Origin: Clostridia bacterium
GTDB taxonomy: Bacteria > Bacillota > Clostridia > Christensenellales > Aristaeellaceae
Direction of reading: 5' to 3'
DNA length: 64,000 nt
Assembly (NCBI GenBank): GCA_017519405.1
Contig: JAFWSH010000002.1
Span: forward strand, 50,516 to 114,515
Part shown: positions 58,084-64,000 of the stretch, in pieces
Layout: the number at the start of each line of letters is the position of its first letter
Numbering within the stretch: position 1 is the first letter of the stretch
Made by a program: the position numbers and the translations under genes
The notes under the pieces: generated by a model
The model's input: only the letters and a program-made list of their open reading frames with translations
The model's database searches: none
What the model was told of the DNA's origin: nothing

Positions 58084-58911
58084 ATGGAGAAGATTCGCCG
58101 CAACGAGCGCATGAGCGCCATGCTGAAGATCCTCACGGACGCCCCCAACCAGATCTTTACCCTCTCCCATTTTTGCGATCTGTTCGGGGCGGCCAAGAGC
58201 ACCATGAGCGAGGATATCGACCTGCTGCGGGAAGTGACCCGAACTTTCGGCCTGGGGGAGCTGGAGACCGTCACCGGGGCCGCCGGCGGCGTGCGCTACC
58301 GGGGCACCGTCAGCCCCCGGGACGCCCGGGCGTATATCGAGGGCCTGTGCGCGAACCTGAGCGGCGTGGACCGGGTGCTCCCCGGCGGCTTCCTGTACTA
58401 CAGCGACGTGCTCTCCAGCCCGGAGATCACCACCCGGATGGGGCAGATCATCGCCACGGCCTACTTCGACACGGCGCCGGATTTTGTGCTCACCATGGAG
58501 ACCAAGGGCATCCCGGTGGCCCTGACCACGGCCTACGCCCTGGGGGTGCCCCTGGTGATCGCCCGGCACAACTCCCGGGTGTATGAGGGCAGCGCCGTGA
58601 ACATCAACTACGTCTCCGGCTCCTCCGGGAGCATCCAGACCATGTCCCTGGCCCGCCGCGCCGTGCGGGAGGGCACCCGGGCCCTGATCGTGGACGACTT
58701 CCTCAAGGGGGGCGGCACCGCCAAGGGGATGGTGGACCTGATGCACGAGTTCAACGTCTCGGTGGTGGGCATGGCCTTTGTGATGGCCACCGTGAACCCG
58801 GAGAAGAAACGGATCTCCGGGGAGAAGGCGCTGATGACCCTGGACATCCGCCGCAGCGGCGAGGACATGACCGCCGTGGTGAAGCCCGCCGCCTGGCTCT
58901 GCGGGCAGTGA
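58084..58911 (+). CDS. purR: Pur operon repressor PurR
   Basis: 275 residues. Bacillota-type repressor of purine genes, unrelated to E. coli PurR. An N-terminal winged helix (RNERMSAMLKILTDAPNQIF, AKSTMSEDIDLLREV) is followed by a phosphoribosyltransferase-like domain with the PRPP-binding loop ALIVDDFLKGGGTAKGM and VNINYVSGSSGSIQTMSL. PRPP is the inducer in Bacillus, and ppGpp competes with it. The ATG at 58084 lies 12 bases after AGGAG; a GTG at 58075 would be only 3 bases away. A near-consensus PurBox pair lies directly upstream. pth follows. Confidence 0.95.
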   Translation: MEKIRRNERMSAMLKILTDAPNQIFTLSHFCDLFGAAKSTMSEDIDLLREVTRTFGLGELETVTGAAGGVRYRGTVSPRDARAYIEGLCANLSGVDRVLPGGFLYYSDVLSSPEITTRMGQIIATAYFDTAPDFVLTMETKGIPVALTTAYALGVPLVIARHNSRVYEGSAVNINYVSGSSGSIQTMSLARRAVREGTRALIVDDFLKGGGTAKGMVDLMHEFNVSVVGMAFVMATVNPEKKRISGEKALMTLDIRRSGEDMTAVVKPAAWLCGQ

Positions 58912-58924
58912 GCGGAGGGGAACC

Positions 58925-59590
58925 GTGAAAGGCAGACCGCACTGGTGGAAGCGCCCGCAGGAGCAGCACCGGCTGCTCCCCGTGTTCCGCGGGCTGGGAG
59001 GCGCCATGGAAAAGGAGACCTGGATCATCGCCGGGCTGGGCAACCCCGGAGGGGAGTACGCCCACACCCGGCACAACATGGGCTTTGAGGTCACGGACCT
59101 CATCGCCCGGAAGCTGGGCACCGGCATCAGCAAAAGCCGCTGCAGCGGCCTCACCGCCGAGGTGACGGAGGATGGCCGGCGGCTGGTGCTCTGCCAGCCC
59201 CAGACCTATATGAACCTGTCGGGCCGGTGCATCGGGGAGCTGCTGCGCTGGTACAAGTGCCCGCCGGAGCACCTGCTGGTGGTCTGCGACGACGTGGACC
59301 TGGCCCCGGGCATGCTGCGCTTCCGCCCCAAGGGCAGCGCCGGCACCCACAACGGCCTGCGCTCCATCATCGAACAGCTGCCGGAGGGGAACTTCCCCCG
59401 GCTGCGGGTGGGGGTGGGCAGCGCGCCGCCGGAATGGGACCTGGCGGACTGGGTGCTGGGCCGGCCCCTGGTGCCGGAGGAGCAGGCCTGCATCGACGCA
59501 GCGGTGGCCCGGGCTGCCGACGGCGCCCTGGACTGGTTCCGCCACGGCATCGATTTCGCCATGAGCCACTACAACGGGAAAGCAAAATAA
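58925..59590 (+). CDS. pth: Peptidyl-tRNA hydrolase
   Basis: Up to 221 residues. Releases tRNA from peptidyl-tRNA that drops off ribosomes. Signature regions: WIIAGLGNPGGEYAHTRHNM (catalytic His in HTRHN), CQPQTYMNLSG, VCDDVDLAPGMLRFRPKGSA and THNGLRSI. Two starts are possible. The GTG at 58925 has GGAGG at an ideal 6-base spacing, 14 bp after purR, and adds a basic 27-residue extension (KGRPHWWKRPQEQ). The ATG at 59006, 4 bases after GGGAGG, gives the standard family N-terminus. The longer form is listed; the shorter is nearly as likely. Confidence 0.93.
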   Translation: MKGRPHWWKRPQEQHRLLPVFRGLGGAMEKETWIIAGLGNPGGEYAHTRHNMGFEVTDLIARKLGTGISKSRCSGLTAEVTEDGRRLVLCQPQTYMNLSGRCIGELLRWYKCPPEHLLVVCDDVDLAPGMLRFRPKGSAGTHNGLRSIIEQLPEGNFPRLRVGVGSAPPEWDLADWVLGRPLVPEEQACIDAAVARAADGALDWFRHGIDFAMSHYNGKAK

Positions 59591-59594
59591 CCCC

Positions 59595-59631
59595 TTGCGC
59601 CGCCTCCCGTCCTCTGCTATGATGGGAGGCG
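59595..59631 (+). promoter_or_regulatory. argS promoter inside an 8-bp inverted repeat
   Basis: TTGCGC (59595-59600), 17 bp, then extended -10 TGCTATGAT (hexamer 59618-59623). CGCCTCCC (59601-59608) and GGGAGGCG (59624-59631) form a perfect inverted repeat enclosing the -10. It may be an operator or a weak terminator for pth. Confidence 0.65.
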
Positions 59632-59664
59632 TTCCGTTTGACCATTAAAGGAGCTGAGACACGC

Positions 59665-61386
59665 ATGGACATGCTCACCAGAATTGCCGCCCTCACGGCG
59701 GAAACCCTTGCTTCCCTGTGGCCCGAGGCCCAGGGCCTCCCCGGCGCGGAGGAGATCCGCGGCCTGCTCTCCGTGCCCCCGAACCCGGAGATGGGGGACT
59801 ACGCCTTCCCCTGCTTCCGCCTGGCCAAGGCCCTGCGCATGGGTCCGCCCGTCATCGCCGGGAAGCTGGCCCAGGCCTGGCCCCACGCCGAGGTGGCCCG
59901 GGCGGAGGCCCTCAGCGGCTACCTCAATTTCTTCCTGAACCGGGAGAACTTCGCCCGGGAGACCCTCACCGCCGTGCTGGCCGCCGGGGAGAACTACGGC
60001 AGCGGCACCGAGGGGCAGGGAAAAACCATCTGCCTGGACTACTCCTCCATCAACATCGCCAAGCGCTTCCACATCGGCCACCTCTCCACCACCATGATCG
60101 GCCACAGCCTGCGGCGGATCTACGACTTCCTGGGCTACAAAACCGTGGGCATCAACCACCTGGGGGACTGGGGCACCCAGTTCGGCAAGATGATCTGCGC
60201 CTACAAGATGTGGGGCACGAAGGAGGAGGTGGAGCAGGGCGGCGTGGACGCCCTGACGGCCCTGTATGTGCGCTTCCATGAGGAGGCGGAGCAGAACCCC
60301 GCCCTGGAGGACGAGGGCCGGGCCTGGTTCAAGAAGATCGAGGACGGGGATCCCGAGGCCCTGGCCATCTTCAACTGGTTCAAGGATCTGACCCTGAAGG
60401 ACGCGGCGAAGACCTACGACCTGCTGGGCGTCACCTTCGACAGCTACGCGGGGGAGAGCTTCTACAACGACAAGATGGAGCCGGTGATTCAGGAACTGCG
60501 GGACAAGGGCCTGCTGGTCCAGAGCGAGGGCGCCTGGGTGGTGGACCTCTCTGAGGACAACATGCCCCCCTGCCTGATCCTCAAGAAGGACGGCGCCACC
60601 CTCTACGCCACCCGCGACCTGGCCGCCGCGGTCTACCGGCATAACACCTACCACTTCGACAAGTGCCTCTATGTGGTGGCCTACCAGCAGGACCTGCACT
60701 TCCGGCAGCTGTTCCGGGTGCTGGAGAAGATGGGCTATCCCTGGGCGAAGGACTGCGTGCATGTGGCCTTCGGCATGGTGAGCTTCGAGGGCCAGGCCCT
60801 CTCCACCCGCAAGGGCAACACCGTGCACCTGGACGACCTGCTGCAGGAGGCTATCGAGAAGGCCCTGGCCATCATTGAGGAGAAGTCCCCGGACCTCCCC
60901 AACAAGGAGGAGGTGGCCCGGCAGGTGGGCATCGGCGCGGTGGTCTACTCCGACCTGAGCAACAACCGGATCAAGGACATCGACTTCTCCTGGGAGCGGG
61001 CGCTGAACTTCGACGGGGAGACGGGCCCCTATGTCCAGTACACCCACGCCCGGTGCTGCTCCCTCCTGCGCAAGGCGGAGGAGGCGGGCCTCACGGCGGA
61101 GGCGGACTACGCCTCCCTCACCGACGACGAGAGCCAGGCCCTGCTGCGCCTCATGGGCCGCTTCCCCGACGTCATCCGGGAGGCCGCCGACAAGTATGAG
61201 CCCTCCATGATCACCCGGGCGGTCACCGACATCGCCCAGGCCTACAACAAGTTCTACTATGAGCACCGGATCCTGGACGGCGAGCCGGCGGAGGCCGCCG
61301 CCCGCGTGGCCCTCACCCGGGCCGCCAGGGACGTCATCCGCGTGGGCCTGCGCCTCATCGGCATCGAGGCGCCTGAGCGGATGTAA
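59665..61386 (+). CDS. argS: Arginine--tRNA ligase
   Basis: 573 residues, full length. Class I synthetase charging tRNA(Arg). It has the N-terminal additional domain (residues ~1-115), the HIGH motif in AKRFHIGHLSTTMIG, the KMSKS-like loop FEGQALSTRKGNTV, and the alpha-helical anticodon-binding domain (EPSMITRAVTDIAQAYNKFY). The ATG at 59665 lies 11 bases after AAAGGAG; the frame opens earlier without a ribosome site. No T-box leader is present; the leader is only ~35 nt. Confidence 0.97.
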   Translation: MDMLTRIAALTAETLASLWPEAQGLPGAEEIRGLLSVPPNPEMGDYAFPCFRLAKALRMGPPVIAGKLAQAWPHAEVARAEALSGYLNFFLNRENFARETLTAVLAAGENYGSGTEGQGKTICLDYSSINIAKRFHIGHLSTTMIGHSLRRIYDFLGYKTVGINHLGDWGTQFGKMICAYKMWGTKEEVEQGGVDALTALYVRFHEEAEQNPALEDEGRAWFKKIEDGDPEALAIFNWFKDLTLKDAAKTYDLLGVTFDSYAGESFYNDKMEPVIQELRDKGLLVQSEGAWVVDLSEDNMPPCLILKKDGATLYATRDLAAAVYRHNTYHFDKCLYVVAYQQDLHFRQLFRVLEKMGYPWAKDCVHVAFGMVSFEGQALSTRKGNTVHLDDLLQEAIEKALAIIEEKSPDLPNKEEVARQVGIGAVVYSDLSNNRIKDIDFSWERALNFDGETGPYVQYTHARCCSLLRKAEEAGLTAEADYASLTDDESQALLRLMGRFPDVIREAADKYEPSMITRAVTDIAQAYNKFYYEHRILDGEPAEAAARVALTRAARDVIRVGLRLIGIEAPERM

Positions 61387-61430
61387 GCCGCCCCTTCCCA
61401 CCCGGATCCCGAAAGAAGGTACTTCATTTC

Positions 61431-62843
61431 ATGGACAAGAATCCCCAGAGCCAGCGCTCGGTGATGCTGGGCACCCTGCCCATGCGCACCCTGGTGCCCA
61501 AGGTCTCTGTCCCCATTATGGTCTCCATGATTGTCCAGGCACTCTACAACGTGGTGGACTCCATCTATGTCTCCCGCTTCGACCCGGACGCCCTGACGGC
61601 GGTCTCCCTGGCCTACCCCTTCCAGATGCTGATGATCGCCCTGGGGGTGGGCATGGGCACGGGCATCGCCAGCCTCCTGAGCCGCAAGCTGGGAGAGGGC
61701 GCCCGGGAGGAGGCCCGGCAGGCCTCCTGGAACGGCATGCTCATCGAGGGCGGCGGCAGCCTGCTCTTCGTCCTGCTGGGCCTGTTCCTGGCCCCCACCC
61801 TCATGGGCCTGGTGGTCACCGACAACCTGCAGAACGCCGCGGGCATCCTGGACATGGGCGTCACCTACCTGCGGACGGTCACCACCTTCTCCACCGGCCT
61901 GTTCATGTCGGTGCTGATGGAGCGGATGCTCCAGTCCACCGGCAACACGGTGTTCTCCATGCTGACCCAGCTCTCCGGCGCCCTGACCAACATCATCCTG
62001 GACCCCATCCTGATCTTCGGCTACTTGGGCGCCCCCCGCCTGGGGGTGCTGGGGGCCGCCGTGGCCACCGTCATCGGCCAGTGGGTCTCCGCCGGGGTGG
62101 GCTTCACCTTCAACCAGGTCAAGAATGCAGAGCTGCGGCTGAACCCCCGGGACTGCAAAATCAGCGGGTGGCTGCTCCGGGCCATCTTCGCCGTGGGCCT
62201 GCCCTCCACCGTGATGCAGGCCATCGGCTCCGTGATGAACATCGGCATGAACCGCATCCTCTCCACCTTCCCGGAGGCGGTGGGCAACGCGGCGGTGAAC
62301 GTGCTGAACGTCTACTTCAAGCTCCAGTCCTTCATCTTCATGCCGGTCTTCGGCCTGGGGACGGGGATGATCGCCATTGTGGGCTACAACTACGGCGCCC
62401 GGCTGAAGCAGCGGGTGTACGAGGCCATCCGGGTGGCCATGATCTACGCCGTGTCCATCCTGGCGGCGGGCACGCTGATCTTCCAGCTCTTCCCGGAGCA
62501 GCTCATGGCCATCTTTGAGTCGGAGTCCGGCGGCGAGGTGGCGGCGCAGATGGTGGTGCTGGGGGCCACGGCCCTGCGGATCATCAGCCTGAACTTCGTC
62601 ATCGCCTCCGTGGGCATCACCTTCTCCAACGTGTTCCAGGCGGTGGGCCGGGGCACCTACAGCATGCTGGTGTCCATCCTGCGCCAGCTGGCGGTGCTGC
62701 TGCCGGCGGCCTGGCTGCTGAAGGAGATCTTCGGCACGGTGGACGCCGTGTGGTGGTGCTTCGTGCTGGCGGAGTTCTTCTCCATGGTGATCTGCCTCCT
62801 GCTCTACCGCAAGCTCCGGCGGGAGGTGCTGGAGAAGCTGTGA
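61431..62843 (+). CDS. MATE family efflux transporter
   Basis: 470 residues with 12 membrane helices in two similar halves. Cation-driven exporter of drugs or metabolites. Family blocks: LPMRTLVPKVSVPIMVSMIV, ALYNVVDSIYVSR, SLAYPFQMLMIALGVGMGTG and FGLGTGMIAIVGYNYGARL. GAAGG precedes the ATG by about 10 bases. It follows argS by 44 bp, probably in the same transcript, and ends at a strong terminator. The substrate cannot be predicted. Confidence 0.94.
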   Translation: MDKNPQSQRSVMLGTLPMRTLVPKVSVPIMVSMIVQALYNVVDSIYVSRFDPDALTAVSLAYPFQMLMIALGVGMGTGIASLLSRKLGEGAREEARQASWNGMLIEGGGSLLFVLLGLFLAPTLMGLVVTDNLQNAAGILDMGVTYLRTVTTFSTGLFMSVLMERMLQSTGNTVFSMLTQLSGALTNIILDPILIFGYLGAPRLGVLGAAVATVIGQWVSAGVGFTFNQVKNAELRLNPRDCKISGWLLRAIFAVGLPSTVMQAIGSVMNIGMNRILSTFPEAVGNAAVNVLNVYFKLQSFIFMPVFGLGTGMIAIVGYNYGARLKQRVYEAIRVAMIYAVSILAAGTLIFQLFPEQLMAIFESESGGEVAAQMVVLGATALRIISLNFVIASVGITFSNVFQAVGRGTYSMLVSILRQLAVLLPAAWLLKEIFGTVDAVWWCFVLAEFFSMVICLLLYRKLRREVLEKL

Positions 62844-62866
62844 CGCGCCCCGGCCCAGGGCATGTC

Positions 62867-62897
62867 AAAACCCCGGCTCGCGTGAACCGGGGTTTTT
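62867..62897. terminator. Bidirectional terminator after the MATE gene
   Basis: AAAACCCCGG pairs with CCGGGGTTTT around CTCGCGTGAA, with A and T tracts on either side. It also fits the converging small genes. Confidence 0.88.
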
Positions 62898-62904
62898 CGC
62901 TGCG

Positions 62905-63057
62905 TCAATTCTCCTGACTGTCGGCCCAGCACTCGTGGACCGTGCTGCCGTCGGGGTAGGTCTTCTCCCAGGCGTCCGCGGGATCCTCCTCCGTCTCCGG
63001 ATCCGGGATCCCGTCCGTCCAGGCTGTCTCCTTCCGGGTCTGCTCCCGTTCGCTCAT
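62905..63057 (-). CDS. Small acidic protein, function unknown
   Basis: 50 residues, very acidic (DPETEEDPADAWEKTYPDGS), no membrane segment and a single cysteine (VHECWADSQEN). AGGAG lies 8 bases before the ATG, which supports translation. Last of three small minus-strand genes that share the promoter at 63649-63677. No family recognised. Confidence 0.5.
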   Translation of the reverse strand: MSEREQTRKETAWTDGIPDPETEEDPADAWEKTYPDGSTVHECWADSQEN

Positions 63058-63109
63058 GGGACGCTCTCCTTTCCGCCGCGGTTCCTGAGGAGCCGTCTGT
63101 CTCCCATGG

Positions 63110-63391
63110 TCAGTTGCCGATGAGGCACACATTGCTGTAGTGGGTCAGGTAGGTCTTGCCGTCCATGACCACCTGCACCACGTCCGAGTCGTCGTAATCG
63201 TACCAGGAGGTAACCTTGCCCTCCACCGAGGTGCCGTTGGGCAGGGCGATGATGGCGTAGTCGAAGCGGTATTTTGTATCCACCAGCTGGCGGTTCCCCT
63301 GGTGGGTCTCAAACCAGAGGACCACGCCGATGATCACCAGGACCGCCACAATGGCCACCACCAGGATGCCGATGCCTTTTTTCTTCTCCAC
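63110..63391 (-). CDS. Small single-pass membrane protein, function unknown
   Basis: 93 residues. Basic N-terminus (EKKKG), one membrane helix (~7-26, IGILVVAIVAVLVIIGVVLW), then a ~60-residue exposed domain (YAIIALPNGTSVEGKVTSWY, VVQVVMDGKTYLTHYSNVCL). The exposed part looks like a small SH3-like or beta-barrel domain seen in hypothetical proteins of Clostridia and their mobile elements; I cannot name it. The start is GTG at 63391. It lies 22 bp after the upstream small gene. Confidence 0.6.
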   Translation of the reverse strand: MEKKKGIGILVVAIVAVLVIIGVVLWFETHQGNRQLVDTKYRFDYAIIALPNGTSVEGKVTSWYDYDDSDVVQVVMDGKTYLTHYSNVCLIGN

Positions 63392-63413
63392 GGGATGCCG
63401 TCCCCCTCTCCGG

Positions 63414-63623
63414 TCAGGCGGTGATGATCCGCGTCTCCACCAGCACGGTGGTCCAGTAGTCGATCTGCTCCATGTTGGCGATGGTGCCGTCGAAGCGGTT
63501 CACCCACGCCCGGGTGCGCTCGTCCTCGCCGGAGGACAGGTCCCGGGGCTTCGGGGCCTCGCTGCCGCTCCTGCGGATGGTATCCTCTTTCGGTTTTGTC
63601 CGCTCAGAAAAAAAGTCTGCCAT
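63414..63623 (-). CDS. Small hydrophilic protein, function unknown
   Basis: 69 residues (ADFFSERTKPKEDTIRRSGS, DERTRAWVNRFDGTIANMEQ, IDYWTTVLVETRIITA), charged and without a membrane segment. A GGAAGGGG site lies upstream of the ATG and a good promoter ~30 bp before it. First gene of a likely three-gene operon. No family recognised. Confidence 0.55.
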   Translation of the reverse strand: MADFFSERTKPKEDTIRRSGSEAPKPRDLSSGEDERTRAWVNRFDGTIANMEQIDYWTTVLVETRIITA

Positions 63624-63648
63624 TGCACAACGTCCCCTTCCGCGCTAC

Positions 63649-63677
63649 AGTATACCCCATTCCCCCGGGTTTGTCCA
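63649..63677 (-). promoter_or_regulatory. Promoter for the three small genes
   Basis: Minus strand TGGACA (63672-63677, 5 of 6 match), 17 bp, then TATACT (63649-63654). The remaining ~140 bp up to the tuf terminator show nothing recognisable. Confidence 0.75.
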
Positions 63678-63816
63678 TGGCAACTCACGGTTTTTTTCCT
63701 GTCTTTCTGCAGCCGTTTTCTGGTTCTTCACGGTATGTTTCGGGGATAAACCGGGGGTATGGCGGTGGTGGGGTACCCCGTGGGACCCCTCTGTCCCTGC
63801 GGACCGTTCCGGCATG

Positions 63817-63846
63817 AAAAAGAGCGCCCCCCGCAGGGAGCGCTCC
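63817..63846 (-). terminator. Terminator after tuf
   Basis: Minus strand GAGCGCTCCC pairs with GGGGGGCGCTC around a short loop, followed by TTTTT. Confidence 0.85.
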
Positions 63847-63859
63847 TTGAAGGATCAGA

Positions 63860-64000
63860 TTACTCGATGACCTTGGCCACAACGCCGGAGCCCACGGTAC
63901 GGCCGCCCTCGCGGATAGCGAAGCGCAGGCCCTGCTCCATGGCGATGGGGGTGATCAGGGTGATCTCCATGTCGATGTTGTCACCGGGCATCACCATCTC
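63860..64000 (-). CDS. tuf: Elongation factor Tu, C-terminal end (5' part outside window)
   Basis: The last 46 codons plus stop are present, in frame with the window edge: [20 protein letters not shown] followed by [17 protein letters not shown], the canonical EF-Tu domain III end. EF-Tu delivers aminoacyl-tRNA to the ribosome. The codon choice and strong terminator fit a highly expressed gene. Confidence 0.97.
   Translation of the reverse strand, partial: EMVMPGDNIDMEITLITPIAMEQGLRFAIREGGRTVGSGVVAKVIE

Noticed and set aside
59624-59664. T-box leader for argS
   Set aside because: The leader is only ~35 nt and lacks the T-box sequence and a terminator/antiterminator pair.

Overview
The window is a GC-rich chromosomal segment of a Bacillota (Firmicutes) bacterium, most likely an anaerobic, fibre-degrading gut or rumen clostridium. 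Support comes from a PurR repressor with a PurBox operator, RsfS, ZapA, SMC, a short clostridial-type SRP RNA, rubredoxin, carbohydrate ABC importers without their own ATPase, and secreted or intracellular enzymes for beta-glucan and glucuronoxylan. The exact lineage cannot be fixed from the sequence alone. Nearly every promoter I can read is sigma-A-like (TTGNNN, 16-18 bp, TAnnnT, often with a TGn extension).

Layout. 1-1.2 kb: the 3' part of a LytS-type sensor kinase. 1.3-3.1 kb: an accessory patch holding an internally deleted IS3-family element with perfect 17-bp ends, a less GC-rich orphan membrane protein, a frameshifted TnpV-like gene and a dispersed palindromic repeat. 3.1-6.4 kb: a repeat-rich secreted protein and a secreted metallo-beta-lactamase-fold protein, divergent. 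6.4-17.2 kb: housekeeping genes (mfd; an M16 peptidase-ruvX-ribF-trmB run; a cyclophilin-zapA-U32 run). 17.3-20.2 kb: GH5 endoglucanase, small alarmone synthetase and MscS channel. 20.2-23.5 kb: a secreted alpha/beta hydrolase and GH67 alpha-glucuronidase.

23.7-34.7 kb is the most distinctive region. It is a seven-gene minus-strand operon: a 979-residue solute-binding protein with a 500-residue extra N-terminal half, two pairs of CUT1-type permeases, a fusion of NHL propeller, helical repeat and YIP1 membrane domain, and a DUF5696 protein. No ATPase is encoded. I believe this set recurs in Clostridia and Paenibacillus but know of no assigned function. With GH67 beside it and a UxuB-type mannonate oxidoreductase at 56-58 kb, uptake of a glucuronate-decorated oligosaccharide is a reasonable hypothesis.

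34.8-45.8 kb: rsfS, a NadD-YqeK fusion, a BspA-type leucine-rich protein, an ADP-ribosylglycohydrolase, msrA, a DUF4867 protein, a TIM-barrel isomerase, a polytopic membrane protein, an AlaX editing protein and a secreted caspase with an EF-hand. 45.9-53.7 kb: smc, SRP RNA, pnp, rpsO and a peptidoglycan-binding protein. 53.7-57.9 kb: rubredoxin, M19 dipeptidase, plsC, and an in-frame fusion of D-mannonate oxidoreductase to cytidylate kinase. 58-63.7 kb: PurBox-controlled purR, pth, argS, a MATE transporter and three small unknown genes. 63.9-64 kb: the 3' end of tuf. No tRNA, rRNA, CRISPR array or recognisable riboswitch was seen.
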